A DNA stretch of 64,000 nucleotides. Source: Diphasiastrum complanatum. Its lineage: Eukaryota; Streptophyta; Lycopodiopsida; Lycopodiales; Lycopodiaceae. The notes below the pieces were generated by a model. The model was not told the origin of the DNA. It saw only the letters and a program-made list of their open reading frames with translations, and made no database searches. Every line of letters starts with the position of its first letter. Position 1 is the stretch's first letter. This document shows positions 1 through 11,882 of the stretch, in pieces. Both the position numbers and the translations under genes were made by a program. The DNA lies in assembly GCA_029204225.1 (NCBI GenBank), contig CM055095.1:48747364-48811363 (forward strand), read 5' to 3'.

Positions 1-530
1 CGCAAGAGGATTGAGCTACCAAGGTTTGCTTTTTGCATATCCAGTTGATTGCTGCTCCGCACACTATTGAACATCCTCCAGTTACAGACTTGCTGTCATC
101 TTTGCAGATCGTCCAGCTTGCATCACTATAGTGGTGCAACTCGAATCCTTTTCTTTCGTTGTCTGCTCTGTAGGTTAATCTCATATTTTGAGTACCCTTT
201 AGATATTGTAGGATTCGTTTTGCCATTTGCCAATGTGCCATGCTAGGATTGGAATAGAATTGGCTTAAAGCATAAACAAATAAAGCTATATACAAATTGT
301 AAGGTACATCAGACTACCAATCAGGTTTTGGTAGGGTATATCTTTCATCTTGTGTTATTTTTCCTCTATTTTTGGACAATCCTGCTTCGTTAGCTTGGCT
401 CCAACTATCATTGGTGTGGCTTTTTCTTTGCAGTCCATCATGTGATACTGCTTCAACACTTTTCTGGCATATTCAGACTGACTCAAGTGCATTTCGTCTT
501 TTATTCAATGTCTTCTGATCTCCAGCCCGA
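1..530 (-). mobile_element. Ty1/copia remnant: end of RT and start of RNase H
   Basis: The minus strand reads as copia polyprotein. Positions about 525-310 encode the RT-RNase H connection (a HLSQSEYARKVLKQY-like stretch), and about 300-1 encode the start of RNase H, including HHYSDAS-like residues that hold a catalytic Asp. Frames are broken by stops. Positions 1-300 closely resemble 61,430-61,700, and 310-525 resemble the plus-strand element at 58,490-58,740, so all three belong to one copia family. The element runs off the left edge of the window. RT continues at about 1,225-1,960 beyond an insertion. Certain as copia; dead as a gene. Confidence 0.85.
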
Positions 531-1224
531 CTTGATATAGAATCTTGTAGCCTCTAATGAGGCCTTCCAAATGCATCAAAAATTGGCCAATTCTAGTAAG
601 CCAAGTGTGAAATCAGAATTTCTCAAGTTCATAAACCTAAATTGAGTTTTGATCTACAAAAGATCAATTCTAGAATGCAAATTTCTTGATTTTTGAGTAG
701 AACCTATTCTAGCATGCTCTAGAGATAGAACATTAGACACCATTATATTGAAGTTTTGCTTGTTGAAGGAGGCCAAAAATGCATTTTTTGCATGATCTAA
801 ACTTTTGATTGCTTGTTGTACAATGTTAGAAGCTTCTATGCCTCTCTAATGAATCTTAGTAGAGTGCTTGTAACCTCTTATTGGGTGCTTATTGGGCTGG
901 AGTGTAATTTTTGATGATACCACCTTCCTAAAGTGCGCCCTACTATGCCAATGTCTACCTATCTGCAAATTTGCTAGTCGTTAAGCCAAGCGCTTAATGA
1001 AATAAACAACAAGAACACTTTAAGGGATCAACAAATGGAAGTACTATTGAATTAAGTGAAAACTTTATCTGCACCGAGTTTGGGCTTTCAGCCTGAACCT
1101 TTTTTGGGAGAGAAAAAAGAGAAAAAACCCGAAGTTGTAGATGACTAGTTAACCAAATGGACTGGTTATTTTAATCTACATGGAATTCCTGAAGAAAAAA
1201 AAATTGAGAGTGTTATTTTGTTCA
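531..1224. mobile_element. non-coding ~0.7 kb insertion inside copia RT
   Basis: RT homology on the minus strand stops after a DLGEATK-like motif near 1,230 and resumes with GLEIRR near 525. In the related copies (for example 58,440-58,500) these motifs are nearly adjacent. The intervening ~690 bp is AT-rich, has no coding signal, and contains a purine-rich stretch near 1,110-1,130. It is probably a solo LTR or a small non-autonomous element. I could not fix its termini or a target-site duplication. Confidence 0.5.
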
Positions 1225-1960
1225 TTTTGTTGCTTCTCCTAGATCTATGATTTCATAATTTTCAGAAATCTGACTCTTCATGTCCTTGATTAGCATCAAG
1301 GAGTTTTCTTTCATAAGAGTGTCATCCACAAAAATAGTCAGTATCACAAAATCTTTTCCTACTCTTTTTATGTAGACATTACAATCTGGTTGTGTAGGAT
1401 TGAAGTCTAGAAACTTCAGAAGACTATCGAGCTTCTTGTACCAAGCTCGTGATGCCTGCTTTAGACCATAAATGCATCTCTACAACCGACAAACATATTG
1501 TCTATTGTCGGGGTCTTCAAATCCTTCAGGCTGCTTCATGAAGATTTCTTCCTCTAGATCTTCGTGGAGAAAGGCTGTCTTTACATCATTCTGGTGAATT
1601 TCCAGATTGTGTTGTGTAGTATATGCAAGGAGCAGTCGTATGCTTGTCATCTTGACCATTAGCGAATATATGTCGAAATAATCAACACCATACTTTTGTG
1701 TGTAGCCCTTCGCGACAAGCCTTGCTCTGTAACGGCCAATAGTGTCATCTTGGTACTTGTTCTTCTATACTTTGTCTATTGATGGCTCCATCCTCCTTAG
1801 TCGTTGATTGCTCATCCTTCCATGTGTACCCCTTCTAGAACATCCAGTGGAGAATGTTTTGCTTTGATAGCTCAATGTGGTTGTTGACAGACATGAAATC
1901 AAAAAACTCTTGTAGATGTTTCTTTGGAGGCATGAAGAATTCTCAATTTGGTGGAAATCC
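1225..1960 (-). mobile_element. Ty1/copia RT core remnant
   Basis: Minus-strand translation gives the copia RT core. Near 1,480-1,430 it reads RCIYGLKQASRAWYKKL, and near 1,350-1,320 the catalytic box is LTIFVDDTLM, with both Asp of the DD pair kept. About 1,700-1,560 encodes the HQ-DVKTAFL region with frameshifts. Stops and frame changes are frequent, so no protein can be made. The sequence tracks the plus-strand copy at 57,900-58,600 closely. Confidence 0.82.
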
Positions 1961-2200
1961 CTAATGTCTTGCCAATCTATTTACCACATCGTCATTTTTT
2001 TCATTGACTTTCCTTTTTGTCTTCCACCAATGGTTGAAAGCTTCTTTTGAATCCTCGTGTTTTGTTAGTTTTAACCAATTAAAGTAGGAATCCCTGAATT
2101 GATCTAGTGGCCAACAATCTAGAACTTCACTAGAAGCTCGTGTGATTAGATCTTGAGGTGAAGTTTCAGTCATGCATTCTTGCGGTACACTTCTTGTCAT
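1961..2200 (-). pseudogene. 79-codon open frame, unrecognised
   Basis: An uninterrupted minus-strand frame directly upstream of the copia RT remnant. It contains a WWKTKRKVNEK-like basic patch and no domain I recognise. Its position fits the variable integrase-RT linker of the copia polyprotein, but the residues do not clearly match the linker seen at 57,500-57,800. It could equally be a chance frame. Confidence 0.2.
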
Positions 2201-3585
2201 TAGTCTCGGACATGAAACTTCAGTCAGATTTTCATCTCGATCATTACTTCCAGATTGTTGTGCTTTTTTCTGGCTTGGAGAGATGAAGAATGCAAGGCAA
2301 CAAGCAACACAAACAAAAATGATGAAGAACTGAAAAATGGTTTGGATGTTTGTTTAGATTCGTTCTACCCAACCAATGAGAAGCTAATGATCAATCTCCA
2401 ATATCATCACCCCCAAGCCACAAGAAAGAATGCAAGTGTAGAGAGAAAGAGAATTGGCAATGAAATCTGACAACAGGAATGGGAGTAGGGCGAGTTTCTC
2501 CATGAGGATATAGCCCCTACTTTATCTATGCATGTGCCCATGCAAGCATACAGTTCCCTGTAGGGTGTTGCAAGCATGTAGTGAGCAACCCTCCACCTGT
2601 CAAAAGGGTTAGAACACTACGATAGGATCCTAACTTAGTCTAGTTGCAAGATTTAGATGCATTCTACTTTCTTCTAACTCTACCCCACTTTAACACTACT
2701 AACACTGAGCACATCCATTCCACATGATTGAGGGTGAAAAGAGAGAGAGAAGAATAGAAAGTAGAGGGAGAGGGAGAGAGAAGAGAGTGAGAGAGGGGAG
2801 GTTAGCTCATTTGCTCATTGTGCATGTTAATGGAAAAACATTAACTAATGAAACCAAAAACATGGAAACTAGAAAGCAAAAAAACAAGCACACAATAACA
2901 TTAGCAAGTAATGACTAGCAAATGAGGACGCTTCTCTCCAAAATGATAGAGTTTCCTCCTTCTCATTAAGCATGAAAAATGGTTACAAATGGTGTCTTTT
3001 TATCTTTGGGGTGGCCCTTGCCCCTTGCTTCCTATTGGCTACTTGCAAGAAGGTGGGATTGAAATCCACACTATCCACACCAAATGAATCTATGGTTTAG
3101 GAAGAAGCACACCCCACCTACCACCATTTGACCTTTGACTATTTTACAAACCTAGAAACTAAAGTTTAAGCTTAACTTTTGCCTTCTAATCTTACTTTTT
3201 ATTACATAGCCCAAAGTCAAGTTTATGTCCATAACTATTTATTTACAAGTGCTCATTGAGCCATGGGCTTACGCACGCAGGATGCCATGACTCTCGCAAC
3301 TATTTCCAACAAATTTATTTATTTACGCTGGAATACCCTCAATAGGGTCTCCGACCTGAAGTAGTGCCGGTCCCTCGGCACTAAGGTGCTTAGTATAAGC
3401 TTAGTTTAGTGCGTCGTTGTTGGATGAGATAATCGGTCACTTTTTCCATAAAGTTCAATCTTTTTATGCTTTTCTGGTCCTTGGGGGTGTAGAAGGACTT
3501 GTGTACTCCGATTAACCAAAATTGGTCGATCTAGGTTTGGAATCGTCTGGTCCATGGTGAGGAGCCTTTTGGAGGCGACGAAAGG
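2201..3585. other. intergenic, no gene seen
   Basis: AT-rich sequence with a short GA-rich patch (2,745-2,800). A slightly GC-richer stretch (3,240-3,420) contains short palindromic runs such as GGTCCCTCGGCACTAAGG. Short frames here show no recognisable domain. Confidence 0.5.
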
Positions 3586-3589
3586 TTAA

Positions 3590-4690
3590 TGAGGCTCATC
3601 CAAGCAAAGGTGTCGGGAGAAAGCTGTGAATTGAGGGGGTTGATATGGAGAAGTGAGATAGAAGTGGATGCAAGAGGGATGGAAGAACGGATGGTGATGG
3701 TAGGAGTGGAAGATGCAAGAGTGGTTGTGGAATGAGGAGGTATGGGAGCGAGATGAGAGGAAGTAGTGACAACTGCAGATGGTTATGTGGTAGCAGAGGC
3801 AGTTCTTGTGGAAAAAGTAGATGCGGGACATGATGATGTTGTGAGTTGACGTGTGGGAGGGGGGCTAGTAGAAGATGAGACAACGTCATGCATTTGTTTG
3901 TGGGCCAATGTGTCGATAACTGTTGGGACGGTGGGTGTGGAAGCGATGGAAGGTGAGACAAGGTTAGTGTATGGAGTGAAGGTGGAGAGAATGGTAGATC
4001 GGTTAAATCCCCAAAGCTTCTGTTCAAGAAATGCGCATGCAAAGTTACAAAGGAGAGGATCGGTGGTGATGCAATCACGCGTGTTAGGCTTGATGGCAAT
4101 GGAAAGCTCGTTAATAAGGAAGGTGTGCCAGTCATATAGCACCACTAAAGGGCTTGGGAATTCTGTGAAGGATTCCATGATCTGGCTCAGGAGAGTGGAC
4201 TAGATACGTTCCTTTCGAAAAGCTGATACAACCATAAAGTTGTTCAACAATACGTGTGCGACAGCTTGGATTGTGGGGTCAGTGATAACCTCTATCAAAT
4301 AACTGTTGTTAATTTTGAGTGGGATCTCTGGGGAGAGATATGTCACAAAGGGGAGAATGATGTTTTTGGCTCAACGGTGGGAGATGGGTTGTCGATTGCC
4401 AAAATTAATTTTGACAGTGACCATGGAATTAGCGGTCATGTGTACCTTGTACGTGTGGTGGTACCTTGGTATAAGATGTAGAAACAAGACTTATGCTCAT
4501 CCCTTACGATGCGTATGCGTGTAAGGCTAGGTTCATGTTGATGTCAAAGGTAAAAGTGTCGTCGGGTAAATGCCCATTGCTTGGAAAAGGGGCCCATCTA
4601 CCTGAATCCAGGGTGCGACCAAGGTATTAGATGGCAGAGGCCAAATCTGGGTCGTCGTAGGTATCTTTCATTGGATAACCTACTTGGACA
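3590..4690 (-). pseudogene. unrecognised coding-like repeat, copy 1
   Basis: The minus strand can be read from about 4,690 to 3,600 largely in one frame with a few stops. An N-terminal part contains FVTYLSPEIPLKINNSYLIE-like residues, followed by a block with DWHTFLINELSIAIKP and LLCNFACAFLEQKLWGF, then a Ser/Thr/Pro-rich tail. A second copy lies at 38,940-39,540 (LKELHLAIKSNSCDRI, LLSNLACTFSNRQFGI, followed by the same kind of Ser/Thr-rich tail). Conservation of protein-like features between two diverged copies suggests a formerly coding repeat. In both cases it lies on the 3' side of a minus-strand copia RNase H. I do not recognise the family; a gag-like or plant-transposon-specific protein is possible. 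Confidence 0.5.
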
Positions 4691-4717
4691 AGGAGTCATC
4701 AAAGGATGATGAGGACA

Positions 4718-5000
4718 TCATGATGTTGATGGGGTGTCGGATGTGGAAAAAAGTGAAAAGACTTTCAAGAAAGGTAGAAAGGCATTAAAAACATAGGTAA
4801 AGGCGCTTAAAACTGATGTCTCAATTTGTTTGACCCAGAGAATTGTTGCGCTTGCTGCAATGGTGCATCTTCCTGAGACACTTCTACAGTCGTCCTTGAG
4901 TGATGCCCAACTTGCATCGCTATAGGAGTGCATCTGGAATCCTGCATTACGAGCATAACATAGCCCATAATCCTTCGTCTCCTGAAGGTAGTGTAGGATT
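4718..5000 (-). mobile_element. Ty1/copia RNase H fragment
   Basis: Minus-strand frame with MHSYSDASWASLKDDCRSV, the copia RNase H start with its catalytic Asp, then a SGRCTIAASATILWV region. It is homologous to 40,320-40,550. The frame ends in low-information sequence toward 4,718. It is the 3' part of the minus-strand element that extends to about 7,060. Confidence 0.85.
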
Positions 5001-5119
5001 AATTTTCCAGTGTGCCCAACCTAGGTTGGTGCTAAGCTGGATCATCCTCGATCAAAATGTAATCTTGAATTGACTCCAGACCATGCAATGATTATGTGAA
5101 TTTTAGTTGGATTGTTAAA

Positions 5120-5350
5120 AAGCATCAGACATGAACTCAAACAAAGTAAACAATGCAAGATGTGGTATGGGAGAAAGATGAGAAGTCAGATGACAAAAAT
5201 CCTACTCCCATCTGGGTTGAAATTTTTCTTGAAGATCCACTTTTTATCAATAATCTTCTTTGTTGGAAGAAGATCTGATGTTTTATCAAGGAATTATATT
5301 CATTGTCCATGGCAATTGCCATTTATCAGCTTTGGGTGTTGTGAGTGCTT
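5120..5350 (-). mobile_element. Ty1/copia RT N-terminal fragment
   Basis: Across two frames the minus strand reads KLINGN, AMDNEYNSLIK, then TKKIIDKKWIFKK-N-DGS. This is the start of copia RT (normally W..AM..E...L..N.TW.LV...K..I..KWV.K.K). A frameshift lies near 5,290. The catalytic part of RT is missing between here and the RNase H piece at 4,990, so the element suffered an internal deletion. Confidence 0.75.
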
Positions 5351-5929
5351 CATGAACTCTCAGTGAATCATTTCATGAGTCCATAATAATTCAAGTGTAT
5401 ACTTGTCGGGTGGAACTCGAGATCTTGATGATCTTCTGACAATCAAAAGTTGCAAAAATTCGAAATGACTATGTCTTGCAATTTTGTGTTTGGTTGTCTG
5501 CTGCTGCTTGGAATATATGATAACCTCTTAGTAGGCAAATTCTGTGAAGTGGACAAAATTTCTACCTATGTAGGTTGTTTATGAGATATGCTCCTTGTAG
5601 CTAGACCAAGTACAAAGATATTTTGGTGACTTCTATCTGTATTTGTATCAGCAGTTTGCATCTATGTTGAAGAAGGATAGAATATAGCAGGCTGAGATGA
5701 ATTAGAAATACATAATGAATCATCAGTATTCAATACTGATTTCTGCTTAAAGCTGTAAATTGAGTTAAATGTTTTTTAACATCTCTACTTATTCTGACCA
5801 ATCTAGTTTCAATATCAAGAACCTTATAGGCCTTGTACTCATTTAGGATTTTCATCACAACTAGTTTCTGAACTTGAAACAAGAGCATAGTCTAGAGAAA
5901 GGACATAAAGAAATCCATTTCTCATTTCT

Positions 5930-6235
5930 CTAACTAGAGTGGTTTAGGTTTTCATCTTTGAAAGTACATGCATCTACTATGAATTTCATAATGTACCCTT
6001 GATTTGCTATTATACGTATGGATAGCAGATTCTTGGCAAGCCATGGTATGTACAATACATCTGGATGAACCATCTTGAAATGGCAATCGAATGGTGCCTT
6101 GGGATTCCACTTAATGGCTATTCGAATCACCAAGATAAATATATCTTTTATTTTTTGTTGTGTTTAGAGACACAAACCATTCTTCGGATGATGTCATATG
6201 TTGTACAGCACCACTATCCAAAACCAGTATTGAGT
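5930..6235 (-). mobile_element. Ty1/copia protease / pre-integrase fragment
   Basis: A minus-strand frame contains VLYIPWLAKNLLSIRIIANQGY, with flanking IKWNPKAPFDCHFKMV. This is the typical segment after the copia aspartic protease (VLYVPGL.KNLLSV). The protease active-site region lies further upstream and is degraded. It belongs with the gag at 6,510-7,030 and the RT and RNase H pieces at 4,718-5,350. Confidence 0.75.
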
Positions 6236-6509
6236 AATAGGCTTCATATTGTGCTAAGAGGTTGGGCCCTCTTCATCATTAGCATTTTTTGGGATTTTCA
6301 TCTATTCTGCATATTGGGTCTCAACAGGCTTATGTGACTGCTTTCTCTTTGCCTCGTTGGCCATTTGAATCCTGTAGTCTTTTATGTCATGATTAGTTCT
6401 TTTGCAGTATCTGCTAAAAAGTTTGAATTTAGATCTGTCAAAACCAGAATGGGAAGGCTATGAGATTCATGAATCTATAGTAGGCCTGGCCTTGGATTGA
6501 AATTTGTTT

Positions 6510-7035
6510 TTAGTGATTTTCTTTGTGAACAATGCTTGCCCTGTCTTTCGTAGATAGGTCTAACATCTTTCTTCTAATCTCTTCTTGAATGAGAATAGAA
6601 GTGATCTGTTGAAGTGTCAGGCCAGGTTGAGAACTAATCAACATAATGAAATGTTCATAAGATGATGGAAAACAGGAAAAAAAAGTCATTACTGCATTAT
6701 TGTCTAGATTGAGTCTCAAACATCTTGAATGAAAAAAATCTCTTTCTAAGAAAGAGCTTTGTAGAAACATCTTGTATTTCACAAAGAGAAATAGGATCTC
6801 CCATGCTTCTTGCGAAGTCTTATAGGAAGTGACATGAGAGATTAAAGAATCTCTCAAGTCGAGGGTGATAGTAGCAAGAGCCTTGCATCCATGATCTTCC
6901 ACTGATGTAGGAGATCAAGTTTTTTTTCGTTTAGGGAGTGAATCTTCCACCAACTCCCATGAATCCTTCTCTATTGAAACCATTCAAAATTTGAACTTCC
7001 ACATGTAGAAGTTCTTTCCATTGATCAAGACCTTG
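6510..7035 (-). pseudogene. Ty1/copia gag (UBN2-type) remnant
   Basis: The minus-strand gag reads from about 7,035 (NGKNFYMWKFKF, the usual N-terminal LDG.NY..W...M motif) through the 130-codon frame at 6,902-6,510. That frame holds ALATITLDLRDSLISHV, SQEAWEIL, and a C-terminal PSSYEHFIMLIS...LTLQQITSILIQEE block typical of UBN2 gag. A stop and a frameshift separate the N-terminal piece. No intact zinc knuckle was found downstream at 6,320-6,480. It marks the 5' end of the minus-strand copia element 4,718-7,060. Confidence 0.8.
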
Positions 7036-7382
7036 TAACAGCCAGATGTAAAATTTTTAAGGATGAATTCTTCTGATAACAAAGATAATGACGAGTGTAA
7101 GGCACCCATCCCTGAAACTTTATTGAGGCATCAAGGAATAGCCATAAAAAGTGTAGTCATTATCACCATGTTGAAGATGATTAATGTGTGTTTTAGTATA
7201 AAGAGAAGAGAAAATGAATCAGATAATCGAGACACATGCTACACAAGAAAATTCTACAATAAATCAATTATCATAAACTGATTATAATGGTTTGGGTGCT
7301 ATGATAGCTAGAATACAAATCAATAGACACTATCATTAATTAGCTACAACACGTTTCTCATGCAATTCATTGCAATGACACT

Positions 7383-8190
<808 letters not shown>

Positions 8191-8199
8191 GACTGGAAT

Positions 8200-8593
8200 A
8201 CTTAATCATAAGTGTTACACAGCCTCATCACAAGATGCATGTCCTTTGGCATGAGAGTTATCCTCTTGCCATGAATGGAGCACAACATCGAGTCTTCAAA
8301 CAACTTGGTTTGGAAGTCTTCATACGTAGTATGGAGGGCTTCCAATGTAGTGAGATTCCACCTCATGTTGAATGGAAGATGAAATGGGTGGTCAGATCCT
8401 GTGTGACTTCCATCATAGCTCAGTAGAAAGCTGTTTTGGGAAACAACAACCTTGTGTGCCTCTAGAGATTTTAATCTCCCTAAGCCAGGGAGCATGTCTG
8501 GGTCTGTCTCTTCTCCCCACCCTAGGCCTAATAGGATCAGGAGGTGGACGCATTGGTTGAAGATAGCCTTGCTGTCTACTTGGTCTGGGCCAT
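8200..8593 (-). pseudogene. CENH3 (pseudogene): histone H3-like retropseudogene, probably CENH3
   Basis: Histone H3 can be followed on the minus strand from start to finish without introns, in three frames. The ATG at 8,593 opens M-A-Q-T-K-stop-T-A-R, matching the H3 start MARTKQTAR with a TAG at the first Gln. Around 8,510-8,460 another frame gives HAPWLREIKISRGTQ (family: RPGTVALREIRKxQxGT). A third gives PKTAFY-AMMEVTQDLT (family: LVREITQDLT). The last frame gives RWNLTTLEALHTTYEDFQTK then LFEDSMLCSIHGKRITLMPK, ending before a TAA near 8,200. The Trp in loop 1 (RW..), the extended loop before it, TQDLT and the divergent N-terminus point to centromeric H3 rather than canonical H3. Plant CENH3 genes have introns, so this looks like a processed copy. 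Three frames and several stops make it dead. Confidence 0.75.
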
Positions 8594-8639
8594 TGTGGTT
8601 TAAATCTGATAGATGTAGATTCATGCATTGTTTGACCCT

Positions 8640-9060
8640 TATACTTCATCCTATCCAAGAACTTTGAAGCATTCTGCAAGGAGCATGGAATCAAAAGACA
8701 TTTTACTCATATACATACACCACATAGCAACAGGATAGTTGAGAGGAAAACCTGCACCATTGTGGAGAGCGCACGCTCAATGATGAAGCAAATGGGCTTG
8801 CAAAACTACTTTGGTTAGAGGCATGTAATGCAGCAATCTTCTTGCAAAATAGAAGCCCCACCACTGCGATTCCTAATGTGACTCTCAAAGAGACACTTAC
8901 GAGAATGAAGCCAAAGATTGAAAAGTTTCACATTTTTGGGTGCAAAGCTTATGTGCACGTGCAAAAAAAAAGCGAAATAAGATTGATGTGAAGTCCATTT
9001 AATGCATCTTTGTTGGATATGATGAGAGGACGAAGGCTTATAGGTGCTTTGAACTAGAGA
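8640..9060 (+). mobile_element. Ty1/copia integrase, 5' part (split by CACTA element)
   Basis: Plus-strand copia integrase. In order: FEAFCKEHGIKRHFTHIHTP, NRIVERKTCTIVESARSMM (family: NGVAERKNRT), then LEACNAAIFLQNRSPTTAIP, FHIFGCKAYVHV, and CIFVGYDERTKAYRCFELE at the end. Frameshifts occur near 8,820 and 8,990. Reading stops abruptly at 9,060 and continues at 11,883 with QKIHISKDVIF. The split is therefore due to the insertion between them. The joined product would match the same region of the element at 35,800-36,230. Confidence 0.85.
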
Positions 9061-9480
9061 CACAATAACATGTCGCGCAGATTCCGACGTGGGTGTCCGA
9101 CGTATGCTCAAAATTTCATAATCCATCGCCATCTGACATGTCAAAGTCCGACGTCCCACTAAAAAATCCGAAAATCAGAGTCTGGCGATCGGGAAATATG
9201 GGCGACAACCAATTTTTCAAAGGCACATCAGAATTCAACATGTCAGATTCCAACTTGCAGACGTGGATATGACCTGCCATAGATTTTTTTTTTTTTAAAA
9301 ATATGTGTTATCCGACGTGGACGTCGAAATCCGACGGACTTCGGAATCCGACGTCCACGTTGGCAAGCCTAAAAGCCTGTCCACGACATCTGGCACCTAT
9401 TTTTCGGGCCTGAGTGGGCACAGACATCGGATTTTGACGTGTTTGGAGGACGTCGGATTTCGACATCTGTTTCAATCTTC
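9061..9480. repeat. left subterminal palindromic repeats of CACTA element
   Basis: Many direct and inverted copies of CGTCGGATTCCGACG-related units (TCCGACGT, GTCGGA, CCGACGTCCACG), sometimes immediately palindromic as near 9,330-9,360. They match those at 11,400-11,880. In CACTA elements such subterminal repeats bind the TNPA-type protein. Confidence 0.85.
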
Positions 9481-9708
9481 AAATTTGCGTGATCCAGCGC
9501 CTTCTCTCTCACTTTGTTTTTTGCATATTTGAGCGTCTTTGGAGCGATTGAGGGCGATTGAAGACTAGTGCTTGAGAGCTTGAAGATCAGTGCTTGAGGG
9601 TGCTTCAAGATCAGTGCTTGAAGATCATTGTTTGAGGTTGGTGCTTGATTTTTGTTTGTTTTGCTTTTTTTTTGTCTGTTTGAGGTTGGTGTTTGTTTGT
9701 TTGTTTTA

Positions 9709-10390
<682 letters not shown>

Positions 10391-10399
10391 TTTGAATTT

Positions 10400-10865
10400 A
10401 AGATGTTGCGACTGCTAGGATGCATGGGATAGGCAATTCTAGGTTGGGCTCGAGCGGAAAGGCGGGATTGCAAGCAAGCATGGTAAGTGAACTTACACTA
10501 CTCTTATAGTTTATCTTTGATTTCATATGCTTTTATTTTTTAATATGCATTATGACTAGCTGCTTCAAAGTAGCCCTAAATTAATTTCAACTTAAATTGA
10601 ATGCATGGATAGTTGGTGGACTACGGACGTCTGCCAACTAAGGAGGAATACGAATTTGACTACAGGGAATCGTACGACGCATTAGTCGACAAACTAAAGA
10701 GCGAGGGTCATCCTCCAAATGTAAGTACTAGTTTTTGTATTCATAATAATGTGGTTTGTATTAAGACATCAATTTTATTTAATTTAACACGATCAAGCAT
10801 TAAATATTAATGTAGTTTGTTTGCTTGTGTTCATGCAGACTGGACGTCACGACGATGACGAGTAG
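10400..10865 (+). pseudogene. three-exon ORF of CACTA element, C-terminal part
   Basis: Exon A (about 10,403-10,482) ends RLGSSGKAGLQASM, followed by a GTAAGT donor at 10,483. Exon B (10,613-10,720, exactly 36 codons) reads LVDYGRLPTKEEYEFDY through LKSEGHPPN, followed by a GTAAGT donor at 10,721. Exon C (10,839-10,865, after GCAG) reads TGRHDDDE and a stop. The element at 26.5-29.4 kb has the same layout: LGSGGRG.. | 36-codon exon LSDFGRHMTAAEY.. | acidic exon ending DDE-stop. Exon borders and phase 0 agree. The pattern GS..., then R.PT..EY, resembles the C-terminal part of Ptta/En/Spm-type plant transposon proteins (Transposase_24), but I cannot confirm this. Upstream exons are missing, so it is probably a deletion derivative. 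Confidence 0.65.
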
Positions 10866-11399
10866 ATTAGGTTTATAAATTTTAGTTGATGTTAGATCTA
10901 GAAAGACTCATGCGACATTAAAGCACCAATTTTGTAATACATTGATTCATATTATGAAAATATTATTATTGCAAATGATCGTGCTATATTGCCATTGCTT
11001 TTATATGTGCAATGTTCTTTTTTCAAAAATTGCACTGTCAAATTTAGAGATGTGGATTGACGTAATAACCAACTAAGAAATTAAAACCATGTGCAATGTC
11101 GGATTTCAAAACAACAATCAATATCATATATAGAAATCTAAATGAAATTTATGATGTGCACAAAGCAATGCAATAAAGTATTGTCATTCATAATGGACAT
11201 GAAGTAATGCAATAAAACATAAAATGAAAAGTAATTTAAGAATGAAAAGTACCTCATGCTTAGTTTGTTGTTTGATCCAAATGTTGAATGCAACTCAAAA
11301 ATATTGTTTTAAAAACAATTCACGAACATCGCTTCTCCAAGAACTCAACTCCAAGAACAGCCCGATAAAAATGCGCGCGCTGTTTTTACGCATTTTTTT

Positions 11400-11882
11400 T
11401 TTCCACTTAATTTGGGACGTCGGGTCCGACTTCCAAACGCGTCGGATAGACGTCAGATAAACGTCAGACACAGACCTTTTTTTTATCATTCTTTTAACAG
11501 ACGTCGAATTCCGACAACTATCTGGGACGTCGGAATCCGACGTCCAATATACGTCGAACATCCGTCGGGCAAATTTTAGCATCATTCTGTATTTACAAAC
11601 GTTAGAATCCGACAGGGTTTTAAGACGTCGCAGTGCGACGTACACGTGGGATCTTTTGCGGCGTCTTTGGACGTCGCATTGTGACGTCCACGTCGGAACG
11701 ACTTTTTGTCATCAACATTTTGTATTCCGGAATCCGGCACATTGTGCATGTCGGATTGCGCCGTGTTTTAAAGTCGTCGGATTCCGACGACCTTATAGCG
11801 ACGTGTTTTTCGGACATCCGCGACAAATCAAAAAAATTTAAGCTTGTGATTCACGTCGCAAATCGCGACGGGTGTTGTAGTG
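11400..11882. repeat. right subterminal palindromic repeats and TIR of CACTA element
   Basis: A dense cluster of GACGTCGGA, TCCGACGTCC, GTCGCA and TGCGACGT units in both orientations, ending with GTTGTAGTG at 11,882. The inverted start CACTACAACACCCGTCGCG matches the left end imperfectly. The next bases (CAGAAAATTCACATTAGC) resume the copia reading frame. Confidence 0.88.

Noticed and set aside
3596-4135. 179-codon His/Leu/Pro-rich minus-strand frame as a gene.
   Set aside because: It overlaps a different minus-strand frame that is conserved with 38,940-39,540; this one is an out-of-frame shadow.
9061-9063. A 3-bp target duplication for the CACTA element.
   Set aside because: The right flank is CAG, but the left terminus is mutated. 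Depending on where the element starts, AGA, ACA or CA(G) could be proposed; none is convincing.
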